A stretch of 64,000 nt of DNA, from assembly GCF_003573695.1 (NCBI RefSeq), contig NC_039359.1:135371939-135435938 (forward strand). The letters are read 5' to 3'. A program made the translations under genes and the position numbers. The notes under the pieces were generated by a model, which searched no databases, had not been told where the DNA came from, and saw nothing but the letters and a program-made list of their open reading frames with translations. Below are positions 47,501-58,807 of the stretch, piece after piece (within the stretch, counting starts at the first letter, position 1; each line of letters opens with the position of its first letter). Origin of the DNA: Papaver somniferum. Its lineage: Eukaryota > Streptophyta > Magnoliopsida > Ranunculales > Papaveraceae.

Positions 47501-50500
47501 ATAGATTAGGAGAAGTGGGTTGATTAGGCACTGGATTAAGATTTAATCAAACTTTAATCTAATTATAATCTTAGAGTAAATTTCAGGAAAATCAAAAATA
47601 AATGTGGGGTTTTCCTTTCAAAAGCGACTTGTTGCGCAGTTTGCCGTCTGTTTATCCACTAATACGACGTAATTCATTTTGTTATCTGAAGCACGATGTT
47701 ATAATAAAGAAGTTAAATAATTTTGAAAGTGATGGTAATTGTAATATGATTCAGAAACTCGTCAGCACCAAATTCTTTAACAATAATAAAAAAAAATGTT
47801 AAGTAACTAAAAAAATAAATAAATTAACTAAATAAATTTCAACATTTTACAGGGGAAATGATAGTAGGGCCAACAAAGACATTGTTTATGGATGAGATAT
47901 CGACAGGGTTGGACAGTTCAACAACATTTCAGATAGTCAAGTGTTTGCAACAAATTGTGCATTTGACTGAGGCCACCATTTTGATGTCACTGCTTCAGCC
48001 TGCGCCTGAGACATTCGACCTATTTGACGACATTATTTTGTTATCCGAAGGTCAGATTGTTTACCAGGGTCCACGTGAACACGTTGTCGAGTTCTTCGAA
48101 TCATGTGGCTTCCGGTGTCCTGAAAGGAAGGGTACTGCTGATTTCCTTCAAGAGGTAACATCAAGGAAAGATCAAGAACAATATTGGGTAGACAAGAATA
48201 AACAGTACAGGTACATACCTGTTAGCGAATTTGCAAACCGGTTCAAGAGGTTCCACGTTGGTCTACGTCTAGAGAACGAGCTATCAATCCCATACGACAG
48301 GAGCGTCAGCCACAGAGCAGCTTTAATCTTCAACAAAGATTCAGTCCCTACTAAAGAACTTCTCAGAGCAAATTTTGCTAGAGAATGGCTTCTTCTACAA
48401 AGAAACTCATTTGTGTATGTTTTTAAGACAGTTCAAATCATCATAGTTGCCCTCATTACGTCCACCGTGTTCTTAAGGACTAGAATGAAAACAAGGAACC
48501 AAGAGGATGGTGGACTCTTTATCGGTGCTCTCATCTTTGGCATGGTCACTAATATGTTTAATGGGTTTGCTGAGCTCTCACTAGTCATTGGCAGACTTCC
48601 AGTGTTTTACAAGCATAGAGATCTATTGTTCTATCCAGCATGGACATACACTCTCCCCGACTTCCTACTGAAAATCCCAATTTCAGTACTTGAGTCCCTA
48701 GTTTGGATGATCATGACCTATTTCACCATTGGGTTCGCCCCCGAAGCTAGCAGGTACTAAACCTGAACAACATCTTAGAAATTCATTTTCCAGTCTGACA
48801 ATGCAGATTTTTCTGTTTGATGGTGCTGATTCTTTAACTCTTTGCAGGTTTTTCAAGCAATTCTTGCTCGTATTCTTGATTCAACAAATGGCTGCTGGAC
48901 TTTTCAAAGCCACTGCCGCAGTGTCAAGGAGTATGATGATTGCTAATACTGGAGGAGCTCTTTCTCTTCTTCTCATCTTTCTACTTGGTGGTTTTATCCT
49001 TCCTCAGAGTAAGTGAATTCTTATTTATCATTATTCATTATGATTTATAAAACTACATACAAATTTACTTAGTATTTGCATTATGTTTTCCCTTCTTTTT
49101 GCAACAGACTTGATTCCAAAATGGTGGATTTGGGGTCACTGGGTCTCGCCTCTTTCTTACAGTGTGAAAGCATTGGCAGTTAATGAGATGTTTGCCCCTA
49201 GGTGGATGAACCAACTGGTAGGTTGCCTATTAGTTTATGTTCATAGTCAAAACATATACAAGTACATTCCATTTTCGGTTGAAAAGCAAGATGTGGTTTC
49301 CAATAAGTATGTGAATGAAATTTACAGGTAGACGGCGTTCCGTTGGGCATCCAAGTACTTAGGAACTTCGCTATCTACCCAGTGGAATATTGGTACTGGA
49401 TTGGTGCTGCTGCCCTTTTCGGGTTCACTGTTCTATTTAACATTATCTTCACGTTAGCGCTAATGTACCTCAATCGTAAGTGCTTTCTCATATCTTTGGA
49501 ATGTTCAACTGTGCACCATTTTGAATTGGATTATCCAAAATCAGTAATGTTTACTTGGATCAATTTCGTGTGTAATTCATGCAACAGCTGTTGGGGGACC
49601 TCAAGCTATAATAAGTGATGAAACAGCTGACGAAATGGAAACAATCCCTGAAGGAACAAAAGAAGAACCAAGGCTCAAACCATCACGGTCTAAAATTGAT
49701 GCGGTACCTAGATCTCTGAGGGAAGCCGATGGAAACAATTCGAGTAAGTACCAAAATGACTAGATTTATGAGAAGAACTTCATATACAAATTCTCATGCA
49801 TAAAAATGATTTTCCACTTTTTCAGGAGAGATGGCACTACAAAGAATGAGCAGTGTAATGAGGTCGCATGGGAATGGTAGTAGACATGTTGATTCTTTTG
49901 ACGGAGCGAACGGTGTTGCTGCAAAGAAAGGAATGGTTCTTCCATTCACACCTCTAGCCATGTCCTTCAACGCCGTAAATTACTTTGTTGACATGCCTCC
50001 TGTAAGACTAATATTTTCTGACAACTCTTAAAACTCTTTGATCTTCAAAGTTAAAAACTTAAAATGAATAAACTCTGACAAGAAATTTCAAATTTAACAG
50101 GAAATGAAAGCTCAAGGAGTTCCAGAAGACAGATTACAACTACTAAGAGAAGTGACTGGAGCTTTCAGGCCTGGTGTCCTAACTGCACTGATGGGAGTTA
50201 GTGGAGCAGGAAAAACAACACTCATGGATGTTCTTGCCGGACGAAAAACTGGTGGTTACATTGAAGGAGATGTCAGAATTTCCGGGTACGTCAAGAATCA
50301 AGAGACTTTTGCAAGGATTTCAGGATACTGTGAACAAAATGATATCCACTCTCCACAAGTTACTGTCAGAGAATCCTTAATCTATTCTGCTTTTCTACGT
50401 CTCGACAAGGAAATCAAGGCAGAGGATAAGATGGTAAGATAGCGTTCTTTTTATTTCAGCTTGTAATTAAGCTTTAACCTTAATGTCGAGCACCAGATTT

Positions 50501-52537
50501 AAATTTAACCTTTCGAATGTGTCACAGATCTTCGTTGATGAGGTAATGGACCTTGTAGAACTTGAGAATTTGAAGGATGCTATAGTTGGGCTTCCAGGAG
50601 TTTCAGGACTTTCAACAGAGCAGAGAAAGAGACTGACAATAGCCGTGGAGCTTGTTGCTAATCCTTCTATTATATTCATGGACGAACCAACTTCTGGTCT
50701 TGATGCAAGGGCAGCTGCTATTGTTATGAGAGCTGTTAGAAACACGGTTGATACTGGACGGACAGTTGTCTGTACAATTCATCAACCTAGCATTGATATC
50801 TTTGAATCTTTCGACGAGGTAACTAGCTTCTCTCTCATTGAAGCTTTCTCTCAAGTTCTCTCTCAAGAATTTGTAATCTAATGAAATGCATTTTTTTGCA
50901 ACAGCTTTTATTGATGAAGCGAGGAGGTCAAGTTATTTATGGTGGACCTTTGTGCAAGCATTCACATAAGATTGTTGAATACTTTGAGGTATTCAGATGC
51001 TTCATTTCTCCGTAACTTTGTTATAGATATGCAATTTACAGTGTGCTTAATGTCGGCCTCCAATTCTCATTTACCTCAGGCTATTCCTGGCGTTCCAAAA
51101 ATCAAAGAGAAGTACAACCCTGCAACATGGATGCTGGAAGTAAGCAATAATGCAGCTGAAGTTCGTCTTGGAATGGATTTCGCTGAGCACTATAGATCAT
51201 CTGCATTGTTTGGGTAAGTCAAAAGAAAAGTTACAACACTGAATTTTATGCTGTTCATCACATGGTTCAAGCTGAAATCTAATATAATTTACTAAATTGG
51301 ATTCTGAACAGACGAACCAAGGAAATGGTGAAGGAGCTAAGCACACCACCCCCAGGATCAAAAGATCTTTATTTTCCTACTCAATATTCTCAATCAACAT
51401 GGGGTCAGTTCAAATCTTGCCTTTGGAAACAATGGTGGACTTACTGGAGAAGTCCGGATTATAACCTTGTCAGATACTTCTTCACCTTGGCTGCTGCTCT
51501 CTTGCTCGGGACAGTCTTTTGGCAGGTTGGAACCAAAAGGTATGCATGAGTCCACATATCTCTATTGGCCCAACTTTAAACACAGAAAAAAGATACATAG
51601 GAGTTAAGTGGTAACGTGCCTGTGTACTGGAGCTAAACTTGTACTGTTTCTATGACATAGGGATTCCTCAACCGATCTGAATATCATTGTTGGCGCCATG
51701 TATGCTGCTGTATTGTTTGTTGGTATCAATAATTGTTCGACCGTGCAACCAATTGTTGCTATCGAAAGAACAGTTTTCTATCGAGAAAGAGCTGCAGGAA
51801 TGTACTCAGCACTACCATATGCCATTTCACAGGTAATTTGGTGTCCAAAAGCCAAAATAGCTTATGTTCAACTTTTAGGCGTAATTCTGCTAAGATTTTG
51901 ATGTTGCAATGCAGGTTGTTACTGAAATACCTTATGTATTGGTGCAAACTACATATTATACACTTATTGTGTATGCAATGATCAGCTTTCAATGGACAGT
52001 AGCGAAGTTTTTCTGGTTCTACTTTGTAACCTTCTTTTCTTTCCTCTACTTCACTTATTACGGAATGATGACGGTCTCTATCACACCAAACCACCAAGTT
52101 GCAGCAATCTTCGCAGCCGCTTTCTATTCACTCTTCAATCTTTTTTCGGGTTTCTTCATTCCCAGACCTGTAAGTTCACTCACCCTTTACTAAATTCCCA
52201 TAAATGGTATCTAGAGATCAATAGCTAAGATTACTAATGATATTTAAACTGGTAAAAAATGCAGAAAATTCCCAAGTACTGGGTATGGTATTACTGGATT
52301 TGCCCGGTTGCATGGACTGTTTACGGTCTTATTTTATCGCAATATGGAGATGTTACTGATACAATCACAATCCCTGGACAATCATCTCCTAAGGCTATTA
52401 ATGTTTATGTTCAAGAGCACTTCGGATATCAAACCGATTTCATGGGACCTGTTGCGGGTGTTTTAGTCGGATTCACAGTCTTTTTTGCATTCATGTATGC
52501 ATATTGCATCAAATCCTTGAACTTCCAAACAAGGTAG
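44552..52537 (+). CDS. Full-size ABCG (PDR-type) ABC transporter, 20 exons
   Basis: Exons: 44552-44916, 45767-46061, 46166-46325, 46419-46495, 46583-46636, 47059-47149, 47853-48753, 48848-49008, 49108-49217, 49328-49475, 49588-49743, 49826-50001, 50101-50433, 50528-50818, 50905-50988, 51080-51213, 51312-51539, 51661-51832, 51915-52169, 52265-52537. They join to 4,464 nt, 1,487 aa, all GT-AG, no lesion; PDR proteins run about 1,420-1,500 aa. Order NBD1-TMD1-NBD2-TMD2: Walker [10 protein letters not shown] (about 198), signature ISGGQKKR (about 337), [11 protein letters not shown] (about 358), membrane block about 530-780; Walker [10 protein letters not shown] (about 929), degenerate signature LSTEQRKR (about 1037), [12 protein letters not shown] (about 1058), membrane block about 1220-1480. 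Such plasma-membrane pumps export terpenoids, alkaloids, hormones or cuticle precursors using ATP; the substrate cannot be read from sequence. Confidence 0.97.
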
Positions 52538-53791
52538 ACAGCAGCATCACAGAAGGAAATGTAGTCTGAAGTTGCAACCAAGCTGGTTAAGGGAAGGGTT
52601 ATAGAGATCAGTGTTAAAGAGAATGTTTAGTCAATGTATGCTAGAAATTACCAATCTTTGTGTACATATATGTATGAGGCTATATAAGTAAATATTGTAA
52701 TAGTTTTGCTTAGATTTTTTCGTTGTAAATCAAAGGATGAAAGACATCCTTTGTACATCTCTGTTATCTTGATTTTTATTTTTAACAATTTTATAAATGA
52801 AAGGAAATTAAACACACTGCTGTGCAACTGATTCGCAAATTCCATGATTGCACTTTTCATACTTTTTCTTTTCTGCAGTGCATTTTTGCAGTTTGCTAGT
52901 TGTGTTGCCCTTACAGCTGCCTCAAAGGTGTCTGCCTTGATATCTGCCAATGCAAGTCATCATATCTAGTTTCTACCAAATCTGCCACTTTGTTTCCATT
53001 CCCGGTTACAAAGAAAAAATATCCGAAAAGCCAATACAGCTATCTAAGATCTGTTTTGGCAGTTCTGCATCGTGGAGCGAAGAGTCGCACTTGCCAATGC
53101 CATCTTACTAAGTTTTCTTTTTGCCTGTTACAAATAAAAATACTATCTCTCTGTCATAAAAACGTGAAAATATCACTTTTCATGAATCGGAGAGAGAGTT
53201 ACGATGAAACCTAGAAATCAATCACTGATCCTTTGCAGTATCGTTCCACGAAAAAAATGTTGCAGGCTCGTTTTTTCCCATTTAGCTGTTTCAAGAAGAA
53301 AGAAGTACTGTATTGCTTATACTTTGTCGGCATAAGTAAGTTGCCTTGATTGCCCCAGCCTGAATCCCCTGCGTGCAGTTGCAAAATTAAGCTGAAATAT
53401 CCGTCAGCTATGCGAGGGACCCATGTAAAGTCTGCTGCATCTGGAGTCCACTCCCGACTGCTAAATTGTTTTAAGCTGCTCACGTGTAACGCACCCAGGA
53501 ACAATTAGACTCATGCTGCTTTTTCGATAATGTCAAATATACCCCCTCAAATGACTTTCTTCCCACATTCCGTGAACGCTTCCGCACTTGGACCTCTCCA
53601 TTTAGCCGAGGATGTTTCAGTCATTTAAAGCGTAATCCTGCACATCCACGTTCATTCTAAGTAGTCAAACTGGTAGAACTTGGTACTGGAGAATGAAATT
53701 GGTAACTACAAAATCTTATTCAGAATTCAGACAGTCTTTATTAAGACCACCACCACCCTTCTTCTTCTAAATTTGGTACAGACAGATTTCA
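52538..53791. other. 3' flank of the ABCG gene and intergenic DNA
   Basis: The 3' UTR probably ends around 52700-52800; no canonical AATAAA is close, but AATATTGTAATAG and AATGAAAGG are possible variants. No other gene recognised before the beta-glucosidase copy. Confidence 0.4.
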
Positions 53792-56731
53792 ATGGCAAGG
53801 GCAAATCATCATTTGGTTTGCATGATTTTGAGTTGTTTTCTTTTCTTAGCAGCTTTAGAACTCAACACCATTCAATGTGTTACTACTAGTACACTTGATA
53901 GAAACTCATTTCCTCCTGAATTTGGTATTGGTTTTAGTACTTCTGCTTATCAAGTAAGTACCTTCAAACTTCATTATAAAACATACCTTAATTCATTATT
54001 CTTCAACATTCTTTTTCTTATTTGTATGCAATAAAAAAAAAGGTTGAAGGAGCAGCTCATGAAGATGGAAGAGGACTTAGCATCTGGGATACTTTCTGCT
54101 CAATTCCTGGTATATACCCCATTTTTTCTTAACTCTAGTTTTCCTTTCACATATCACAAGTTGTTTCGTGATTTGTCTCGCGGAGACGTGGAGAACTTGA
54201 TTTTAATATGCCAGTCTACTGATCATGACATTCACAACCTAAATCAGGAAAATTGTTATAAAGTAAACTCTTATTGTTTTGTAAATTACTTCAAATTATA
54301 GGGAAAATTGTTGGAGGAGGAACTGGAGATGTAGCAGCTGATGTTTATCATCGTTACAAGGTATGATAGTCGTATTTACATTTGCATTTGATTAATGGAC
54401 ACCAACATTGGATTGGATACAAATTTACACTCCATCTTTGATGTGCATTTCTAATTTTCAGGAAGATGTACAAATCCTCAAGGACTTGGGGACAAATCTT
54501 TACAGGTTTTCAATATCTTGGTCTAGATTATTTCCAAGTGGATCTACACGACATGGACAAGTGAACCCGAAAGCCGTTCAGTATTACAACAATCTCATTA
54601 ATGAGTTAATTCAAAATGGTATAAAGATAAATATTACAAATTGACATTGTCATAGTAATAAAAGATTGTTATCTCAAATTTCTCAGTAGTACTAATCTGT
54701 TCTTTGTTTAATAGGTATTGAGCCTATGGTGAGTCGGTGACGATTTTTCATTGGGATGTGCCGCAAGTTCTTGAAGATGAATATGGAGGTTTCAGAAGCA
54801 AGCGGATCCTGTATGATTGACAAGCGATACATTAGCTGTTGTAGCTGGGATCAATCGTAGTTTACTTGTTCATTTATTCATATAGTTCTAATTGGTGCCT
54901 ATATTTCATTTACTCCAGATATGATTATAGCGAGTTTGCAGACTTTTGTTTCAAAGAATTTGGCGACCGAGTGAAGAAGTGGGTGACAGTAAACGAACCC
55001 TCAATATTTGCAACTCATGGTTACCAAAATGGTATAAACGCTCCTGGGAGATGCTCACCAAATTTTGGAAACTGCACCCAAGGGGATTCCGCAAAGGAAC
55101 CTTACATTGTTTCCCACAATCTTTTGCTTGCTCATACGCGCGCGGTCAAAATCTACCGATCTAAATATGAAGTATGTGTGTTCTCATATAATTTGACTGA
55201 TGCGCTAATGTGCATATTACTTGGATAAAAGTTTTATGAGCTGATTCTTCTTTATTCCTATGATGAAACAACAGAAAGTGCAAAAGGGACGTATCAGTAT
55301 CTCCTTGCACTCCGACTGGTATCTGCCTTATTCATCTTCGAAATTGGATACTGATGCAACTCAGAGGGTTATCGACAACACACTAGGCCTGTACGTAGAT
55401 TGTTTTTTATCTTTGTATTTGGATAGTTTGGTAAATCAGTTTGATTCTCCACAACTGATAGTGTGTTTTTCATGTCACAGATTCTTGGACCCGATAATGT
55501 CCGGTGACTACCCTTCATCAGTCAAGCAAATTGTAGGAGATAGGTTGCCAGTATTTACAGAACAAGAATCTATTGATATTAATGGATCTTTCGACTTCAT
55601 GGGGGTGAATCACTATATTACAGTGTATGTCATGGATAATTCTACTGCCCTTCCTCCGTCTGAATTCTGAAAGCAGTGATTATCCCACACCTGACGACCC
55701 CCAACTCCCTGATACTTTTGCCATCACCACAAGTACATTTTCTCCTTTAGTTTGTGGTAACAGTGTTTGTAAATTCTTTTCTTTTAGTTTGTTTTTAAAA
55801 GCCAGGTCTTAATGCATTGCAGGTAGGAAGGATGGAGCTGAGATTGGACCTAGTGTAAGTATAAACATAAATTATGGTGTCTGATTTTACATTTTTTTCT
55901 TTTCTTTTAATTAAAATTGTCAGCCCGGGGACTCAAATTACTGACTGCAAGTATGAGAGTCACCCCCCCCCCCCCCCCCCCCGGCCAACAGAGACAATCC
56001 AGTTGGTTATATGAAAATTAAGCTGCAAACAGTTATCCAAACATGTCTCATTGCTAGTTGCGGTTTTAATGCAGGAAGGAGGAGTCATATATTGGAGAGC
56101 ATATCCTCGAGGATTAAAGTTACTTCTGGATTATATCAAAACAAAATACCGAAATCCTCCAGTTTATGTAACTGAAATAGGTATGCACACATCAATAATG
56201 ACTAACATGAGTTTCACAGTTTGATTTAGTGACTACGTCGACTGAACTTTTTGCTGACAAACTTTAACGATTTCGTATTAACAGGTTACGTGGCTTTAGA
56301 CGAAGGACAACCACTCGAAAACATTCTCAACGACACAGACAGGATTCAGTTTATCCAGGATTCTCTAAGATATACGAGTCTATGAGGTCAACAAAGCCTA
56401 TCCTCATACATATGGAAGTTTTAGCACACACTGCCACATTACTCTATTTTAAACTTTGTTTCAAATCTTCTTGTTTTGATGCAGCGAGGGAGCTGATGTC
56501 CGGGGCCTTTTGTTATGGTCATATATCGATAATTTTGAGTGGGACAGCGGTTACCCATTCCGTCTAGGACTATATTATGTCAACTACACCGATATGCAGC
56601 GCATTCCAAAAGCATCAGCATTTTGGTTCAGAGATGTTATGAATCTTAAACTAAGGAAGAAGACAACAACCATGGAGGATCCACCTCTTCAATTCGGAAG
56701 ATTACCCTATACCAGTAGATCATCTTCATAA
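53792..56731 (+). pseudogene. GH1 beta-glucosidase pseudogene
   Basis: Exons: 53792-53953, 54043-54109, 54302-54360, 54462-54618, 54715-54810, 54919-55171, 55275-55390, 55481-about 55660, a poorly defined one near 55824-55855, 56075-56180, 56285-56386, 56485-56731. It has a signal peptide (ILSCFLFLAALELNTIQC), FGIGFSTSAYQ, YRFSISWSRLFP, the acid/base motif TVNEPSIFA, and NFEWDSGYPFRLGLYYVN. GH1 enzymes release sugars from glucosides, often defence compounds; this one would be secreted or vacuolar. Lesions: 8-bp insertion AGTCGGTG (54732-54739) in the WDVPQ exon giving a TGA; stop and frame change near 55668; the nucleophile motif TENG reads TEIG; one-base shift before 56386. Open exons elsewhere suggest recent death, or sequencing error at some sites. 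Confidence 0.85.
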
Positions 56732-57046
56732 TTAAGAAGCCTTTGAAATTCACTCTAAGGTCAACAACACACATTTTTATTATCAACATTCTACACCCTC
56801 AAAACATTGCCTTAAAGGGTTGAAGTGTAAACCATTGCTGTTAAATATAGGGAAAAAAAAATGAAAATTTTTGCTGTAATTCGTTGTACAAATTTGAAGC
56901 ACATGAGTTGTATTCCTCCGAAAAGGCGGTTCATCCCCCACCTACCTTCACTATTAAGCATTTGGTTGCTAAAGCTAAAGGTTGTGGCTTGGTGCTCCTG
57001 AATATCTAATTTGGATGGGCCTCTTACAAACTTTCTTTTTTCTTTT

Positions 57047-57129
57047 GGTTGTGAACTTGTGATGGTCTGGATTCTGAGCTCTACCTCTACCACAACTCCA
57101 ATGTGCAAATCTATTCCAAAATGCAACAC
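57047..57129. repeat. Direct repeat left of the cysteine-rich peptide gene
   Basis: GGTTGTGAACTTGTGATGG through CCAATGTGCAAATCTATTCC to AAAATGCAACAC; matches 58666-58755 in the same orientation. Both read as similar minus-strand peptides (VAFWNRFAHW and VAFSNRFTHW), so the source may be a decayed coding repeat I do not recognise. Confidence 0.7.
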
Positions 57130-57707
57130 TGGGATACTCTAGGTGCATGGTATATTCTTTTACCAGATGATATGAAATTAACAGCCTCCGGAAACTTCTA
57201 ACATCAAATGGTAATTTGGGGACTCGAGTCAATATCAATAAGTTAGTTACTAGTTGGTAATTCTTGCAAAAGGCCAGCGTTCTTGCAAAACCTTCCTTGA
57301 ATTTTATGTTAAGAGTGGGGTGTAGGCTGTAGCACACTACAGCGCCAACTCGAATGCTAAATGCATTTATCAGGAACATAAAAATATCAGTTGTAAAACA
57401 ATTCAATTCATGAATAACGTTCTTTGAACAATCTTGTATAATCTTTTGTTTGAGTTATTTGTTTGAGTCATAGTATGAGCAATGCGGGGGCACATACCAC
57501 CGAATGCAATTATCCATGACATGGGTGTGGATGAATTTTCAAACTAGTTCACATGGTGGTACATGTCACAACCATGGATGATCTTTAAAACTTATAACAA
57601 TCCTCCCTTTTTCAGGGTATTAAAAAATGTCATTTTCTGTTCAAATTCTTATCTGTTCAACTAACTAAACAATAAAATAGTAGCTGCCTGCTATACCGAA
57701 AATCATA

Positions 57708-57717
57708 CTATAAATAG
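57708..57717 (+). promoter_or_regulatory. TATA box of the cysteine-rich peptide gene
   Basis: CTATAAATAG, 95 bp upstream of the ATG at 57812, a strong plant TATA box in a sensible position, giving a 5' UTR of about 65 nt. Confidence 0.75.
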
Positions 57718-57811
57718 AGAAGTAGTATAGAAATGAATCCTCACCAAACATCCAAGTGATCAATATCAAACAGAGCAACTCAAATCTTCCATATCTGTCT
57801 TTCACATCATT

Positions 57812-58187
57812 ATGGCCTTCAAGAGTTCATCTCCTATGTTGGCTGGTCTACTTTTTGCTTTGGTGTTCTTATCTGCAAATTTGGGCAAGTATCTGATCTC
57901 CCTCTATCAAATTTGGTTTACGCATGCATACTACCGTATAACAAGAACTAATTGTGATGTTTTCTGTGTAATATATATATTGTAATGCAGAGATGGCATC
58001 CGCATTTGGACTTTCATGCAGAGTTGGGGTGTCACTGAATGTAGGAATACTTGGCAGCTGCCCCTCTGATAACTGTTTCAGTGTGTGTACTGCACACTGC
58101 CCCCCACACTTCAAAGTTGACACTTATGCTTGTGTCCTCAATCTCCTTGGAATAAGTCTAAATGGTTGCTCATGTTGCTTTGCATGA
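57812..58187 (+). CDS. Small secreted cysteine-rich peptide, two exons
   Basis: Exon 1 57812-57884, exon 2 57991-58187; 89 aa. Exon 1 encodes a signal peptide (MAFKSSSPMLAGLLFALVFL, then SANL). Exon 2 encodes the mature peptide with nine cysteines: one in LSC, then GSCPSDNCFSVCTAHC, YAC and the tail GCSCCFA. The layout, signal peptide in exon 1 and cysteine-rich domain in exon 2, is that of defensin-like and related plant secreted peptides, but the spacing does not fit a family I know. The intron donor is GCAAGT, so it uses a GC-AG intron (GC at 57885-57886, AG at 57989-57990); no GT donor keeps the frame. A good TATA box lies upstream and AATAAA downstream. Likely extracellular; antimicrobial, signalling or reproductive roles are possible, none shown. 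Confidence 0.75.
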
Positions 58188-58312
58188 ACGTAACTCCTAC
58201 TAGTTACCACAGATCCACTCCCAAATTAAGGTTACAATGAAGCAACGACACATACATGCATGGAAGTTTAAATTACTGCTATGTACGTATGAGTGTTGAT
58301 TTATTTTAAGAA

Positions 58313-58318
58313 AATAAA
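58313..58318 (+). terminator. Polyadenylation signal of the peptide gene
   Basis: AATAAA, 126 bp after the stop codon, in GAAAATAAATATTAG; a second AATAAA-like site follows at about 58438. Confidence 0.5.
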
Positions 58319-58665
58319 TATTAGCAGCAGTAACTGCTTAAGAGATCTTATTTAAAATTTGTATTACAGATGTGATGGTCGCTTATATGGTGATCAACAA
58401 CTGTTTGTCTATTTCCCTTTAATCTGCTTGATTATGATAATAAAAACTATGATTTTAATAATTTTAATAATTCTTAATAATTTGGAGGTTGCATAGTGCA
58501 AGTATTATATGCATTGCAGGGGCCAAGGATGGTGCAAGTATTCTTACAATATATTGATGATTCCATGGATATGTTGGGCCTGGTCACTCCTTATGGCCCA
58601 ACAAGGAAAAGATTATGTCAAAATTATTGTGTAGTACAAAGTTAGGAACCAAGTAGTCAAGATTT

Positions 58666-58755
58666 GGTTGTGAACTTGTAATGGCCACTGGTTAGAACTT
58701 TGTGCTCTAGAAACATCTCCATTCCAATGTGTAAACCTGTTCGAAAATGCAACAC
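58666..58755. repeat. Direct repeat right of the cysteine-rich peptide gene
   Basis: Second copy of 57047-57129. The pair encloses the peptide gene with its promoter, about 1.5 kb apart. Confidence 0.7.
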
Positions 58756-58807
58756 CTGCCACCATTTTCTTTAAATTTGTAAAGCTTAACAAGTAGAGTA
58801 TTAGAAG

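Noticed and set aside
44552..58187. Biosynthetic gene cluster
   Set aside because: There is one transporter, one dead glucosidase and one peptide gene; no biosynthetic enzyme is present, so the evidence is too thin.
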